The notes: a model not told the origin generated them from the sequence alone. 49,211 nucleotides of DNA from Prevotella sp. CAG:1320 (GCA_000435635.1 FR882146.1:37435-86645); one strand, 5' to 3'. Positions 15,661-25,078 are shown, counted from the first letter of the stretch. A program made the numbers and translations.

Positions 15661-15816
15661 TGTTTATATGTTGGTTTTAGGTGTCTGATGTAAACCAAGA
15701 TGTAAACCAGTAAACTGTATGAGTGAAACAATTAAAGTACCGCTTATCACTTACCATGCCGCTTCCACGGAACAACATCCGCACTTTTTCGGCGAGGTTT
15801 TTCGGCCGTTTCCAAA

Positions 15817-15919
15817 TTAACTTGTTTTGGTAAGGAAAACAACTTGATTTCCTCAGCAAAACAACTTGTTTTCCCCGACAAAATAACTTATTTCGCGAAG
15901 CAAAACAACTTGTTTCGGA
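15817..15919. repeat. Array C: five 22-nt-spaced aacttgtttt palindromes
   Basis: The core aacttgtttt or a close variant starts at 15819, 15841, 15863, 15885 and 15907, 22 nt apart each time. Upstream caaaa/aaaaca makes each copy an imperfect palindrome of about 15 nt. It uses the same word as array B on the opposite strand sense. It lies in the gene-free stretch 15661-16269 after the tRNA terminator; nothing else supportable is seen there apart from array D. Confidence 0.88.
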
Positions 15920-15980
15920 AACCGGAGAATCAACCGCCTGTTTTGGGGCAGCAAATATTCAGTCGGGAAAGGGGTTTCCA

Positions 15981-16092
15981 AGTGATTAACTGAACACCCC
16001 TGAAGTGAACAACTGACCACTTGATGAGTGATTAACTGTTCACTTGGCATAGTGAACAACTGAGCACTTGGGGTAGTGAGCTACTAATCACT
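15981..16092. repeat. Array D: five AGTG-N10-CACT copies at a 23-24-nt period
   Basis: Copies are at 15981-15998, 16004-16021, 16027-16044, 16051-16068 and 16075-16092. Each has AGTG, ten bases, then CACT (CACC in the first). The ten-base interior alternates attaactg.. and aacaactg.., ending with agctactaat in the last. Spacers of 5-6 nt vary freely. The outer frame is identical to array A copy 1. Confidence 0.9.
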
Positions 16093-16269
16093 TCAAAAGC
16101 CCCCACCCCGTTTCCCCAGAAAGGACAAAAAATGAGGAAAAGACCTTCCGCTTTGTCAGATAAAATCGCTAACTTCGCGACCGAAAAGGGCATGGCCGCC
16201 CCCAACAAGGTAAAAAGGGACAACAACCACACATACACATTATTAATATATATATATATATACGACGCG

Positions 16270-17412
16270 ATGAAGAAGAGCCTCATAGCGCTGGCGTTTG
16301 GCACGCTGGCTCTCGGGATAGCCGAGTTCGTGATGATGGGCATATTGCCCGACGTAGCCCAAAGCCTGGGCATCAGCATTCCAGTGGCAGGCCACTTGAT
16401 ATCGGCCTATGCCATAGGCGTATGCTGCGGAGCCCCACTGCTGGTGGTAGTTCACAAGTATCCACTGAAAAGCATCCTGCTGGTCTTGGCGGGCATCATC
16501 CTGCTGGGTTCCACGCTGGCAGCCTTCTCCACGAACTACTGGATGCTGCTGGCAGCCCGCTTCATCTCGGGATTGCCCCATGGAGCCTACTTCGGCGTTG
16601 CCTCAATAGTGGCCGTGCGCTTGGCAGACAAGCGGCACGAGACGGGTGCCGTGTCCATCATGATAGCCGGCATGACCATAGCCAATCTTTTCGGTGTCCC
16701 CCTGGCCACTGCCCTCAGCTCGCACTTATCCTGGCGTTTCCCGTTTTTCCTGGTAATGTTTGTCAGCCTCATCGTACTGTATTATATCTGGAAATGGGTA
16801 CCAGACGTAGGCGCATTGCCCGACAACGGCTTCAAGCACCAATTCGCTTTCCTCAAGAAAGACGCTCCCTGGATGATACTGGCGGCGACAATGCTGGCCA
16901 ATGGCGGCATATTCTGCTGGTATAGCTATATCAGTCCCCTGCTGACTTCAGAGGGAGGCTTCCCCACGGAGGCTTTGCCTGCCCTGATGATAGCCGCGGG
17001 CTTCGGCATGGTAGCCGGCAACTTGATAAGCGGCCGTCTGTGTGACCACCATCGCCCAGGTCACGTGGTGGCCTATACGCAATGCATAGCCATAACAAGC
17101 CTGCTGCTCATCTTCTGGCTGGCAGACTATGGCTGGCTATCCGCCGCGCTGATGGTGGTCTGCACGGGTTGCCTCTTTGCCGTGAGCAGTCCCCAACAGT
17201 TCTTGATATTGAAATACGCTCCGGGCGGGGAACTGCTGGGTGGTGCCAGCATTCAGGTGGCTTTCAACCTGGGCAACGCGGCGGGAGCCTTCTGTGGCGG
17301 ACTGCCCATCGCCGCTGGATTGTCGCCTCGCTATGCCGCCTTGGTAGGCGTGCCCTTCGTGGTACTGGGACTCGTGTCGTTCATACTCTTCTGCCGGAAA
17401 TACGAGTCATGA
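16270..17412 (+). CDS. MFS transporter, AraJ/arabinose-efflux-like
   Basis: The 380-residue protein has twelve hydrophobic segments and starts MKKSLIALAFGTLALGIAEFVMMGIL, the usual first helix of the DHA1 AraJ/YdhP group. ISGLPHGAYFGVAS (about 100-113) is the conserved helix-4 motif of that group. An open frame extends 46 codons upstream through an AT repeat, but ATG 16270 gives the family start. Its stop overlaps the next ATG by 4 nt, so it is translationally coupled to the two LysO halves and is probably an amino-acid or related exporter. Confidence 0.85.
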   Translation: MKKSLIALAFGTLALGIAEFVMMGILPDVAQSLGISIPVAGHLISAYAIGVCCGAPLLVVVHKYPLKSILLVLAGIILLGSTLAAFSTNYWMLLAARFISGLPHGAYFGVASIVAVRLADKRHETGAVSIMIAGMTIANLFGVPLATALSSHLSWRFPFFLVMFVSLIVLYYIWKWVPDVGALPDNGFKHQFAFLKKDAPWMILAATMLANGGIFCWYSYISPLLTSEGGFPTEALPALMIAAGFGMVAGNLISGRLCDHHRPGHVVAYTQCIAITSLLLIFWLADYGWLSAALMVVCTGCLFAVSSPQQFLILKYAPGGELLGGASIQVAFNLGNAAGAFCGGLPIAAGLSPRYAALVGVPFVVLGLVSFILFCRKYES

Positions 17413-17678
17413 TTGTCATCATCTCCTGCATGCTCACGGGCTTCATCGTGGGATTCCTGTCGCGAAACAAGCGCATCTCACTTCCTGGCCGCGCCATCAC
17501 TCCCCTGGTATGGATATTACTCTTCATGCTGGGTGTCACCATAGGCAGCGACAAGCAGCTGATGGCCTCGCTCTTCCATCTCGGCCTACAAGCCGTGGCC
17601 ATTGGTTTCCTTTCTACGCTGGGCAGTTGCGTGGGGGCATGGCTGTTGTGGAAGTTCATCAAGAGGAAAGCGTCATGA
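17409..17678 (+). CDS. LysO lysine exporter, N-terminal part (separate gene)
   Basis: The 89-residue, three-helix protein matches the N-terminal part of the LysO/Lys_export family (DUF340), with PLVWILLFMLGVTIGSDKQL near residues 34-53. LysO of E. coli is one protein of about 300 residues; here the family is split, which is known in Bacteroidetes. It starts within the stop of the MFS gene (ATGA) and ends within the start of the second half (ATGA). Confidence 0.82.
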   Translation: MIVIISCMLTGFIVGFLSRNKRISLPGRAITPLVWILLFMLGVTIGSDKQLMASLFHLGLQAVAIGFLSTLGSCVGAWLLWKFIKRKAS

Positions 17679-18277
17679 AAGGGAGCCTCGTCATCTTGCT
17701 CTTCTTCGCCTTGGGAGTGGGTTGCGGACATTTCCATCTCTTGCCCGCCAACATAGACTTCTCCCAGGCCAGCTATGCCGTATTGTGCGCTTTGATAACC
17801 TGCGTGGGATTCAGCGTGGGAACAGACAGAGAGACCCTGCGACGCTTCCGCTCGCTCAGTCCCTCGCTGGCCTTGTTGCCCTTTTGCTCCATATTGGGCA
17901 CCTTGGCGGGCAGTCTCTGCGCCTGGCTCCTGATGGGCATCCATCCCCTGGCGGACTGGCTGGCCGTTGGCAGCGGCATGGGCTACTACTCGCTCAGCAG
18001 CGTGCTCATCGGGGAATACAAGGATGCCACGCTGGGCTCGGTAGCCTTGCTCAGCAATGTGGTAAGGGAAGTTATCGTACTACTAGGCGCACCCCTGCTC
18101 GTCAGGCTGTTTGGATCGCTGGCACCCATAGCCGCCGCGGGAGCCACGGCCATGGACACCACGCTGCCCATCATTTCTCGCACTTGCGGCCCGCAATACG
18201 CTCCCGTGTCCATCTACAGCGGCATGGTGTCAGACTTCAGCGTTCCCTTCCTGGTCACCTTCTTCTGCCTGATGTAA
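17675..18277 (+). CDS. LysO lysine exporter, C-terminal part (separate gene)
   Basis: The 200-residue membrane protein carries the conserved LysO C-terminal core, including VGSGMGYYSLSSVLI (about 101-115) and AMDTTLPIISRTCG, where the family's essential acidic residue is found. Together with the preceding 89-residue protein it should form one lysine exporter in the inner membrane. The 4-nt overlap indicates coupled translation and equal supply of the two subunits. Confidence 0.87.
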   Translation: MKGSLVILLFFALGVGCGHFHLLPANIDFSQASYAVLCALITCVGFSVGTDRETLRRFRSLSPSLALLPFCSILGTLAGSLCAWLLMGIHPLADWLAVGSGMGYYSLSSVLIGEYKDATLGSVALLSNVVREVIVLLGAPLLVRLFGSLAPIAAAGATAMDTTLPIISRTCGPQYAPVSIYSGMVSDFSVPFLVTFFCLM

Positions 18278-18327
18278 TGGGAACAGGTAATATACGTCTT
18301 GACAAAATCATACAACCCGAGAAGAGT

Positions 18328-20880
18328 CTACCGCTGGACGGGCTGCTCTCCCACGATGTTTCTGAGAGCCGTGCTGAAGATGATATACTGGGTATTGCCG
18401 GCGATAGTGCCCTCATTCTGTCCCCAGAGGAAGGGCCAGTCATCATAGTTCTCAAAGTGGTCGGGCTTACGAAACAGCAATCCGGGAGCCACGTTGCCTG
18501 GTATGAACGAGAAGTCAGCGCGGTTGTTGCCATAGAACACCTGCTTGGGACGGGCGGCACCCACAGCTGCCACGAGGGAATAATTGTGGTAGGGATGGCA
18601 TCCGAAAAGCCAGTTGGCCGTGCGATAGACCTCCGCCTTCTCCACGATGTCGGGATAGTAGAGGTGGGCGAAACATACCGTGATTCCGAAATTGAGCAAC
18701 GGGCCTATGCCTGCCCAGTTGCCCGTGCCGATGGGCACGCCATAGGGATTGTCCTTGTCGAAGTCCTTGATATACTCATCATATTTCTCCACATAGGGGC
18801 GCAATTTCTTCTTGTAGGCCTCGTCCATGTAGGGCACGGCGTCGAGAGCTGTCTGCAGGTTGGAGGCTACATTGCGGTCCAAGTCTTCCCATATCTCTTT
18901 CTTGAACACTTTGAGATAGTCTTGCTCTTGCGTGGCAATGTAAAGCTGGAGATTGGTAGAAGCCACGCCGCCCATTCGCCTTCTGGCACGGGGCCCGCTC
19001 TCTTTAGCGGCTTGCTGACGCTGCAGCTCTTCCGCCTCTGCCATCAGGCGTTTGGATTGCGTCAAGGCTCTTGCCGCGAGGCTGTCATTATAACCTTTCA
19101 ACGCGTTGGCTGCCGCGGCGAACATGGTGGCGGAACGCATGTCGAGCCAAGGATTACGAGTGGTGAAAGCCCACATATCATCGGGCGTGCCGCTGCTCTT
19201 GCCATCTGCCGACACCTCATAGGGTTTCAGCGAAGGATCATAGTGCAGGCCATCCGTGATGGAAGCCGCATCGCCCAAGTGATGATAGTTGTCGAGCACG
19301 GAGTTGGAGAGCGTAGAAGCCATGTGGCCTATCTGCTCTGCCTGCGCCACGAGGTTGAGCACGCCGTGCTGGATGTATTGCAGGATGTCGGGCGTGCCGT
19401 CTGGACGGTGAAGATCTACGTACCGCTGCTCCTCGCTTACGAAAGTCTCGTCACGTTGTGGCTTGAAAAGTCTCCAAGCCCTTACCAGGTTCTCCACCAC
19501 ATTGATATTGGCACCCGTCTCGATATCGAAGTCTCCCGCGTCGAAGAAACCGCCCACGTTCAGGCCGGGAATAAGCTCCAGTGGCTTGTACTTCGTGTCG
19601 GTCGTCGGGCCTTGATAGTGCATATCGAAGTGATCACTGGGCGGAGCCTGCAGATAACCTTCCTTGAAAGGCTCTCCATGCCATACGCGGTAGCCCTCGT
19701 TCACGAACATGTGGTTCATGTGGATAGGCACCCACACGTCGGTAGTGGCATCGGTAATCTTGTCATAGACATGTTCATCAATCAAGAAGTTGTTTGTCTT
19801 GACGGTGTCGTATTGTATATAGTAGATACCGGGGGTCTTCACGTCAGAAAAGTCAAACTTCACGTAGTTGTATTTATAGTATGTTCCCCAGGAGTCAATC
19901 TTTCCCTCATAGGCTTTCGACACGGTGCCATCCTCTCCCACACGCATCAGGGCAGCGGTGGCTTTCGGCGTATCCTGCTTGTCCAGCTCAATGACGCTCA
20001 CCTTCGGTTGCTCTGGAATGTAGCCCACTTGGCTAAAGCCTATATTGGGTTTCCTTAACCATCCCTCAATGGCATGGGGCTCCACTGTCCATGTCACCAC
20101 TTTCCCGGTCTTGCCGGCGGGCAAAAGACTGCGAAGCACAAACCATCCGTTCTGCGCCAGCATACGTCCATCGTAAAGTTTCAGTTCAGCATCATCGCAA
20201 CGCACGCTTATCAAATGCTCGGGATCGTCCATTGCCATCGTGATGCTGTGACCCGTCTCCAGTGGCAGTGGGTCTACATAGCGATCCGTCCCTCTGTCGT
20301 CATAGGTCTTGAAGCCCTTGAACTGCTTGGGCTTCTCGCTATTGGGACGGGTAATGGTCTGACTGCTGGCGTAACGGGGAAAACGATTCAAGCGGCCATC
20401 CATCATAAACGTCTTCAGCCAATATTTAGAGGGCAGGAACTCCAAGTTAAAGCCTGCGTGTCCCACCAATTTCTCTGGCACAGGCTTGTCCAGCCACACG
20501 GCTATCTCCACTGCCTTTCCCTTGGCGGTAACCACCAATCTGCTATCGAAGTCATAGTCTTCATAGCGCAGCCCCACCTCTATACTTCCTTGGTCTCGGT
20601 TTACCTTGCGGTAAGTCATCTTGGGTACCAAGTCCCATTGCTCTGGCGTATTGTTCAACCTCACGGCTCCACCTTGGACGTTTCTCACGCCATGCTGGAT
20701 AATCTCAATGCCAGAATTCTTCTCGTCGTTGAATCCGCCATTGAAACTGTTGCTGAATACCAGGACGTTCACTCCTTGTCTCTCAAAATAGTCGCTGTCA
20801 TTGAGTCGCAAGTCCTGCGCCTGAGAGAAAGACGCGGCCATGACGGCCAATGACAACAAGATGCTTCGGTTGCTTTTCAT
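18328..20880 (-). CDS. Secreted glycoside hydrolase family 9 protein with N-terminal beta domains
   Basis: The 850-residue product has a signal peptide (ending SFSQAQ) and about 270 residues of beta-rich sequence, then a CelD-type immunoglobulin-like domain (SQVGYIPEQPKVSVIELD, about 283-300) and a GH9 (alpha/alpha)6 domain. Catalytic features are GGFFDAGDFD (paired Asp), GCHPYHNYSLVAAVG near the end and WGQNEGTIAGN (acid Glu). GH9 enzymes cut beta-1,4-glucans and related chains; the long N-terminal extension and the changed DAGDFD context mean the substrate may differ from cellulose. It is adjacent to, but divergent from, the SusC/SusD locus. Confidence 0.87.
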   Translation of the reverse strand: MKSNRSILLSLAVMAASFSQAQDLRLNDSDYFERQGVNVLVFSNSFNGGFNDEKNSGIEIIQHGVRNVQGGAVRLNNTPEQWDLVPKMTYRKVNRDQGSIEVGLRYEDYDFDSRLVVTAKGKAVEIAVWLDKPVPEKLVGHAGFNLEFLPSKYWLKTFMMDGRLNRFPRYASSQTITRPNSEKPKQFKGFKTYDDRGTDRYVDPLPLETGHSITMAMDDPEHLISVRCDDAELKLYDGRMLAQNGWFVLRSLLPAGKTGKVVTWTVEPHAIEGWLRKPNIGFSQVGYIPEQPKVSVIELDKQDTPKATAALMRVGEDGTVSKAYEGKIDSWGTYYKYNYVKFDFSDVKTPGIYYIQYDTVKTNNFLIDEHVYDKITDATTDVWVPIHMNHMFVNEGYRVWHGEPFKEGYLQAPPSDHFDMHYQGPTTDTKYKPLELIPGLNVGGFFDAGDFDIETGANINVVENLVRAWRLFKPQRDETFVSEEQRYVDLHRPDGTPDILQYIQHGVLNLVAQAEQIGHMASTLSNSVLDNYHHLGDAASITDGLHYDPSLKPYEVSADGKSSGTPDDMWAFTTRNPWLDMRSATMFAAAANALKGYNDSLAARALTQSKRLMAEAEELQRQQAAKESGPRARRRMGGVASTNLQLYIATQEQDYLKVFKKEIWEDLDRNVASNLQTALDAVPYMDEAYKKKLRPYVEKYDEYIKDFDKDNPYGVPIGTGNWAGIGPLLNFGITVCFAHLYYPDIVEKAEVYRTANWLFGCHPYHNYSLVAAVGAARPKQVFYGNNRADFSFIPGNVAPGLLFRKPDHFENYDDWPFLWGQNEGTIAGNTQYIIFSTALRNIVGEQPVQR

Positions 20881-21212
20881 GTCAACAAATTAATATCAGG
20901 TACAATAATAACAGTTAGGATTTTCCTATTTGAGCCTTTCCGCCACCAAAAAGTTTAATACTGAAAGCGATATTTTGGTAACATTAACAATTCAATGCCC
21001 GAAAAGACACATTTATTATAATATACGCAGATTCAGCGCAAATGCCCGCTCCCCTCACCCCTCGGCTCACAAAAAGGGAAGCCATTTAAAAAGGATTAAA
21101 CAAGATATGCACATGGTTTTAACCCAGATGAAACGCAGGCGTAACATCCTAGCCGTAATTTCGCGACGTGAAGGATAGACAAAACAGATTTCACCTAAAT
21201 AACAAAAAAGCT
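20881..21212. other. 332-bp divergent control region, nothing else recognised
   Basis: This stretch separates the GH9 gene (minus) from the small secreted protein (plus). I see no repeat, hairpin or convincing gene. A TAATTTCG near 21155-21162 is a near match to the -7 box for the plus-strand gene. Confidence 0.4.
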
Positions 21213-21719
21213 ATGAGAAAAAAGGTAATCGTACTTTTGATGCTTATCGGACTAGGCTTCGGCGCGAATGTCAACGCGGCCGAAAAGACCAACGAGACGG
21301 AGAACGCCACGTGGAATTTCGTCAGCGTGTCAATAAAGCCCTCTGCCGAGGAACTGGCGGCTGCCGACCCGAACGCGGACTTTGGCAAGGAGGCGGCCTG
21401 CCTGTATGAGAAATTGCAAAAGCTCTGCGTGAAGCGCGTGCCCGTGGTGCCTGGTGATCCCACCACACGCACCGTATTCTCCAAAGGCGACATCTTCAAC
21501 GCAGTCCGCCGCATAGGCAAGGGCCTGGAAGATGACGTGAAAGACAAGAACATCAGCAATGAGGAGGCATCCAAGAAGATGACCCGCGTGCTCAACATCG
21601 CGCTTGCAGCCTACTATTCCGATGACAGCAAGTCGTTTGAGAAAGCGCTGCGAACGAGCAAGAAAGACCACAACAAGTTGCTCGCGGTGTTCGACAAGGT
21701 ATCACTGGAGACTTATTGA
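21213..21719 (+). CDS. Small secreted protein of unknown function
   Basis: The 168-residue product has a signal peptide (MRKKVIVLLMLIGLGFGANVNA) and a mostly helical mature part with a cysteine pair (ACLYEKLQKLCV) near residue 70. No known domain is recognised. It is the first gene upstream of SusC, from which it is separated by a terminator-like hairpin. ATG 21213 is chosen because the signal peptide starts there. Confidence 0.7.
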   Translation: MRKKVIVLLMLIGLGFGANVNAAEKTNETENATWNFVSVSIKPSAEELAAADPNADFGKEAACLYEKLQKLCVKRVPVVPGDPTTRTVFSKGDIFNAVRRIGKGLEDDVKDKNISNEEASKKMTRVLNIALAAYYSDDSKSFEKALRTSKKDHNKLLAVFDKVSLETY

Positions 21720-21729
21720 AAAACATGGA

Positions 21730-21787
21730 GGCGGTGAAGAAACAAACCTACAAGACAACCAAGGCTTGAACTTCCACCGCCATTTTT
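21730..21787 (+). terminator. Terminator-like hairpin with long loop before SusC
   Basis: ggcggtgaag (21730-21739) can pair with cttccaccgcc (21771-21781, one bulge), followed by attttta. The long loop makes it a moderate candidate. Confidence 0.45.
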
Positions 21788-21867
21788 ATGGATAACGACA
21801 AAGGCCAATGCCACCCATTGGCCGCAAGGACACAAGACACATCTGTCAAAACTTCAATAACATCTTT

Positions 21868-24800
21868 ATGAAAAAATTCTTTACTTTCGCCAGTTTACTG
21901 TGCGTAAGCATGACCGTGTGCGCCCAGTCTGTCAAGATCAGCGGAGTGGTCTCTGACGACATGGGACCAGCCGCTGGCGCTACCGTCATGGTGAAAGGTT
22001 CCCAGACGGGAACTGTCACCGACATGGACGGACGCTACACCATCAACGCCGAGAAAGGCGACATCCTCGTGTTCTCCTACGTAGGGACAAAGCCCCAGGA
22101 GAGGAAAGTTGACGGCAACGTCATTGACGTGTCGCTGTCCTCAGACGTGAAGAACATCAACGAACTGGTGGTAACGGCCATCGGCATCAAGCAAGAGAAG
22201 AAGAAACTGGGTTACACCACGCAGCAAGTAGGCGGCGAGGAAATAGCCGCCGCCGGCAACCTGAATCCTGGAGCAGCCTTGCAAGGCGAAGTGGCAGGCC
22301 TCACGGTGTCGATACCTTCTGGCATGTTCCAGTCGCCCTCGTTCTCTCTGCGCGGAAAGACCCCGCTGATCGTGCTCGACGGCGTACCTATAGAGTCTGA
22401 CTTGTTTGACCTCTCCAGCGAGAACATCGCCAGCGTAAACGTGCTGAAAGGAACGGCTGCCTCCGCCCTCTATGGCGCACGCGGCCGCAACGGAGCAATC
22501 ATGATCACCACGAAGCAGGCCCAGAAAGAGGGCATAGAGATAAACTTCTCTACCAAGAACATGATCCAGGCTGGTTACACGACCTTCCCCGAGACCCAGC
22601 ATGAGTATGGCAGCGGCTCGAAAGGCAAATACGCCTTCTGGGACGGCGAAGGCGGAGGCATCTCAGATGACGACATGCAATGGGGACCGAAGTTGGACGT
22701 GGGCAACATGGCTCCGCAATGGAACAGCCCCATACGTGACAAGGTGACCGGAGAGACCATCCCCTGGTGGGGAAGCGTGAAAGGCACCAAGTATGACGAC
22801 CAAGGGCGTTACGAGCGAGTGCCCATGCCGCTCGTCTCGCATGACAACATCGGCGACTTCCTGGAGACGGGCTTCATCACCAACAACACCCTCTCACTGT
22901 CCTATATGGGAAAGAAGGCCCGCGTCTACGTGTTGGGGCAATACGCCTATCAAAAGGGACAGGCACCCACCACATCGTTGCAGAATGGCGGACTCAACAT
23001 GAACGCCTCATTCAACATCTCTGACAAGTTGACGCTTGATGCCCTGATGAACTACAACATGGTGTACTCGCCCAACTATCCCGACTATGGCTACCACCCC
23101 TCCAACTACATCTATAATATAGTGGAATGGATGGGCGATGACATCGACGGCAAGGAACTGGAGAAACATCTCTGGGTGCCGGGCATGGAGGGATATCGCC
23201 AAGCCAGCTACAACTACGCATGGTATAACAACCCCTACTTCGCCATCAAGGAGAGCAAGCGCATACAACGCCGCAACGTATTCACCGGCCAATTGCGCCT
23301 CAACTACCAGATATTGCCGGAGCTCAGCGCCATGGGTCGCGTCTCCATGCGATCCAACCGCAACCTGACGGAAAACAAGATACCGAAGTCTTACATGAAC
23401 TACAGCGACTCCAGGGAGGGAGGCTACCGCGTATGGAACGAGAGCCAGGACAACGTAGACGCGGACATCCTGCTCACCTACACGAAAAGCTTCATGAGCG
23501 ATATCAATCTCACGGTGAATGCGGGTTCGTCTGTATTCTATCGTCGCTACCGCAACGACTATGCCTCCACCGACGGACTGAACACCCCGGGCATCTATTC
23601 ACTCAACAACTCCACGGGCAACATCATCACCTTCGACGCGGACAATCCTCTCTGGGGCACACGCAGTGAAAAGGAGATAAGGAGTGTCTATGGTTCCGTG
23701 AACATAGACTTGTCCAAGTACGCCTACCTGTCGGCCACGGCACGCAACGACTGGTCGTCCACCATCGCCACAGGCAACAACTCTTACTTCTACCCCTCTG
23801 TGGCCATCAGTTCAGTGATTTCCGACTACGTCAAGATGCCTAAGTTCATAGACTACCTGAAGGTAATGGCTTCGTGGGCCACCGTGTCCAGCGACCTGGA
23901 ACCCTACCAGATACAGCAAGTCTACACGAAGGAGAGCAACTGGGGCAACACCCCGACGATAAGCTATCCATCGGCCTTGGTAAACTACAACATCAAGCCT
24001 CAGAAAACCACTTCCTGGGAGGTAGGCCTTTCCACCTCGTTCCTGGGCAGGGTGAGCTTGGATTTCAGCTACTATCGCAACATAGACACCAATCAAATCC
24101 TGGACATGCTCATTTCGCAGGCCTCTGGATTTGACAGCCGCAAAATCAACGGCAATACTTACACCACCAACGGCATAGAGCTGATGGCCAGCGTGAAAGC
24201 CATAGACCTGAAGGATTTCAAGTGGGATTTCGACCTCAACGTGAGCCATAGCGTGCGCACCCTCAGCGAGATTTATGGCGGCGAGGAGTATTTCGGAAAC
24301 CTGAAGAAGGGAGACCGAGCCGACGCTTACTACGCCACGGTGTGGCAGCGAGACGACCAAGGCCGCGTGATAGTGGATGCCACCGGCCAGCCTCTGGAAG
24401 ATCCTTACGCCCGCAACGTGGGACACTATGAGCCCAACGTGCGCCTCGGCATGCAGAACAAGTTCAAGTACAAGGACTTCACGCTCACCGTCAATCTCAA
24501 TGCCGCTATCGGCGGTCTCATCTACTCGCAATTGAGTCCGAAACTCTGGTGGGGCGGCAAGCATCCCAATTCCACCATGTATCGCGACCAAGAGTACGCC
24601 AATCTCGACGCGGAAGGCAATCCTACGCCCGTGTACATACCAAACGCCGTGACCGTGGTCAGCGGAGAAGTGACTTACGACGTACATGGAAACGTAGTGT
24701 CAGACACCCGCGTGTTCAAGAAATTCGACAAGGCCGTGGACTGGCAGTCTTGGTGCCAGAACTACCCCTACCGCGCCACGGTGACGGATGACATGGACAA

Positions 24801-25053
24801 GTTCTTCGCCAATACTTTCAGCCGTACCTACCTGAAGATAGGACAGATAGCCCTCACCTATGACTTCAAGAAACTGCTGCCCCAGAAGTCCATGGTCAAG
24901 GGATTGACAGCCACCTTGTTCTGCAACAATGTTGCCCTATGGTCAAAAGCACCCTGGATAGACCCGGACATCAGTGGAGACACCTCTGACAACGATGGCT
25001 CCAACGACCCGACAGGACGCTACGTGGGACTGGGCATAAACATGACATTCTAA
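21868..25053 (+). CDS. SusC/RagA-family TonB-linked outer-membrane transporter
   Basis: The 1061-residue protein imports a substrate across the outer membrane with energy from TonB. It has a signal peptide (ending TVCAQ), a carboxypeptidase-like domain (VKISGVVSDDMGPAAGATVMVKG, about 21-95, two overlapping pieces), a TonB-dependent plug with SLRGKTPLIVLDGVPI and GTAASALYGARGRNGAIMITT (the SusC signature), and a 22-strand-type barrel ending YVGLGINMTF. ATG 21868 gives the signal peptide. The SusD partner starts 25 nt after its stop. Confidence 0.95.
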   Translation: MKKFFTFASLLCVSMTVCAQSVKISGVVSDDMGPAAGATVMVKGSQTGTVTDMDGRYTINAEKGDILVFSYVGTKPQERKVDGNVIDVSLSSDVKNINELVVTAIGIKQEKKKLGYTTQQVGGEEIAAAGNLNPGAALQGEVAGLTVSIPSGMFQSPSFSLRGKTPLIVLDGVPIESDLFDLSSENIASVNVLKGTAASALYGARGRNGAIMITTKQAQKEGIEINFSTKNMIQAGYTTFPETQHEYGSGSKGKYAFWDGEGGGISDDDMQWGPKLDVGNMAPQWNSPIRDKVTGETIPWWGSVKGTKYDDQGRYERVPMPLVSHDNIGDFLETGFITNNTLSLSYMGKKARVYVLGQYAYQKGQAPTTSLQNGGLNMNASFNISDKLTLDALMNYNMVYSPNYPDYGYHPSNYIYNIVEWMGDDIDGKELEKHLWVPGMEGYRQASYNYAWYNNPYFAIKESKRIQRRNVFTGQLRLNYQILPELSAMGRVSMRSNRNLTENKIPKSYMNYSDSREGGYRVWNESQDNVDADILLTYTKSFMSDINLTVNAGSSVFYRRYRNDYASTDGLNTPGIYSLNNSTGNIITFDADNPLWGTRSEKEIRSVYGSVNIDLSKYAYLSATARNDWSSTIATGNNSYFYPSVAISSVISDYVKMPKFIDYLKVMASWATVSSDLEPYQIQQVYTKESNWGNTPTISYPSALVNYNIKPQKTTSWEVGLSTSFLGRVSLDFSYYRNIDTNQILDMLISQASGFDSRKINGNTYTTNGIELMASVKAIDLKDFKWDFDLNVSHSVRTLSEIYGGEEYFGNLKKGDRADAYYATVWQRDDQGRVIVDATGQPLEDPYARNVGHYEPNVRLGMQNKFKYKDFTLTVNLNAAIGGLIYSQLSPKLWWGGKHPNSTMYRDQEYANLDAEGNPTPVYIPNAVTVVSGEVTYDVHGNVVSDTRVFKKFDKAVDWQSWCQNYPYRATVTDDMDKFFANTFSRTYLKIGQIALTYDFKKLLPQKSMVKGLTATLFCNNVALWSKAPWIDPDISGDTSDNDGSNDPTGRYVGLGINMTF

Positions 25054-25078
25054 ACAACTAACGCAAACTGACAAAATA

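Noticed and set aside
15681..15825. Integration site or phage-integrase remnant after tRNA-Lys (double gatgtaaacca at 15687-15709 and a 34-codon frame from 15719)
   Set aside because: There is no integrase motif, no repeat of the tRNA 3' end, and the short frame matches nothing I recognise. The place is a typical target for integration, but there is no evidence of it here.
15817..16092. CRISPR array
   Set aside because: The repeat units are 14-18 nt with 4-8 nt between them, not 23-40-nt repeats with 30-nt spacers. The repeats themselves vary, and no cas gene is nearby.
17602..20058. 818-residue plus-strand frame across the LysO and GH9 region
   Set aside because: It overlaps LysO and is antisense to the GH9 gene, with no recognisable domain and a composition typical of a shadow frame in GC-rich coding DNA.
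18328..20880. GH9 gene as part of the SusC/SusD operon
   Set aside because: It is on the opposite strand and separated by a 332-bp control region and an unrelated small gene; co-regulation is possible but not shown.
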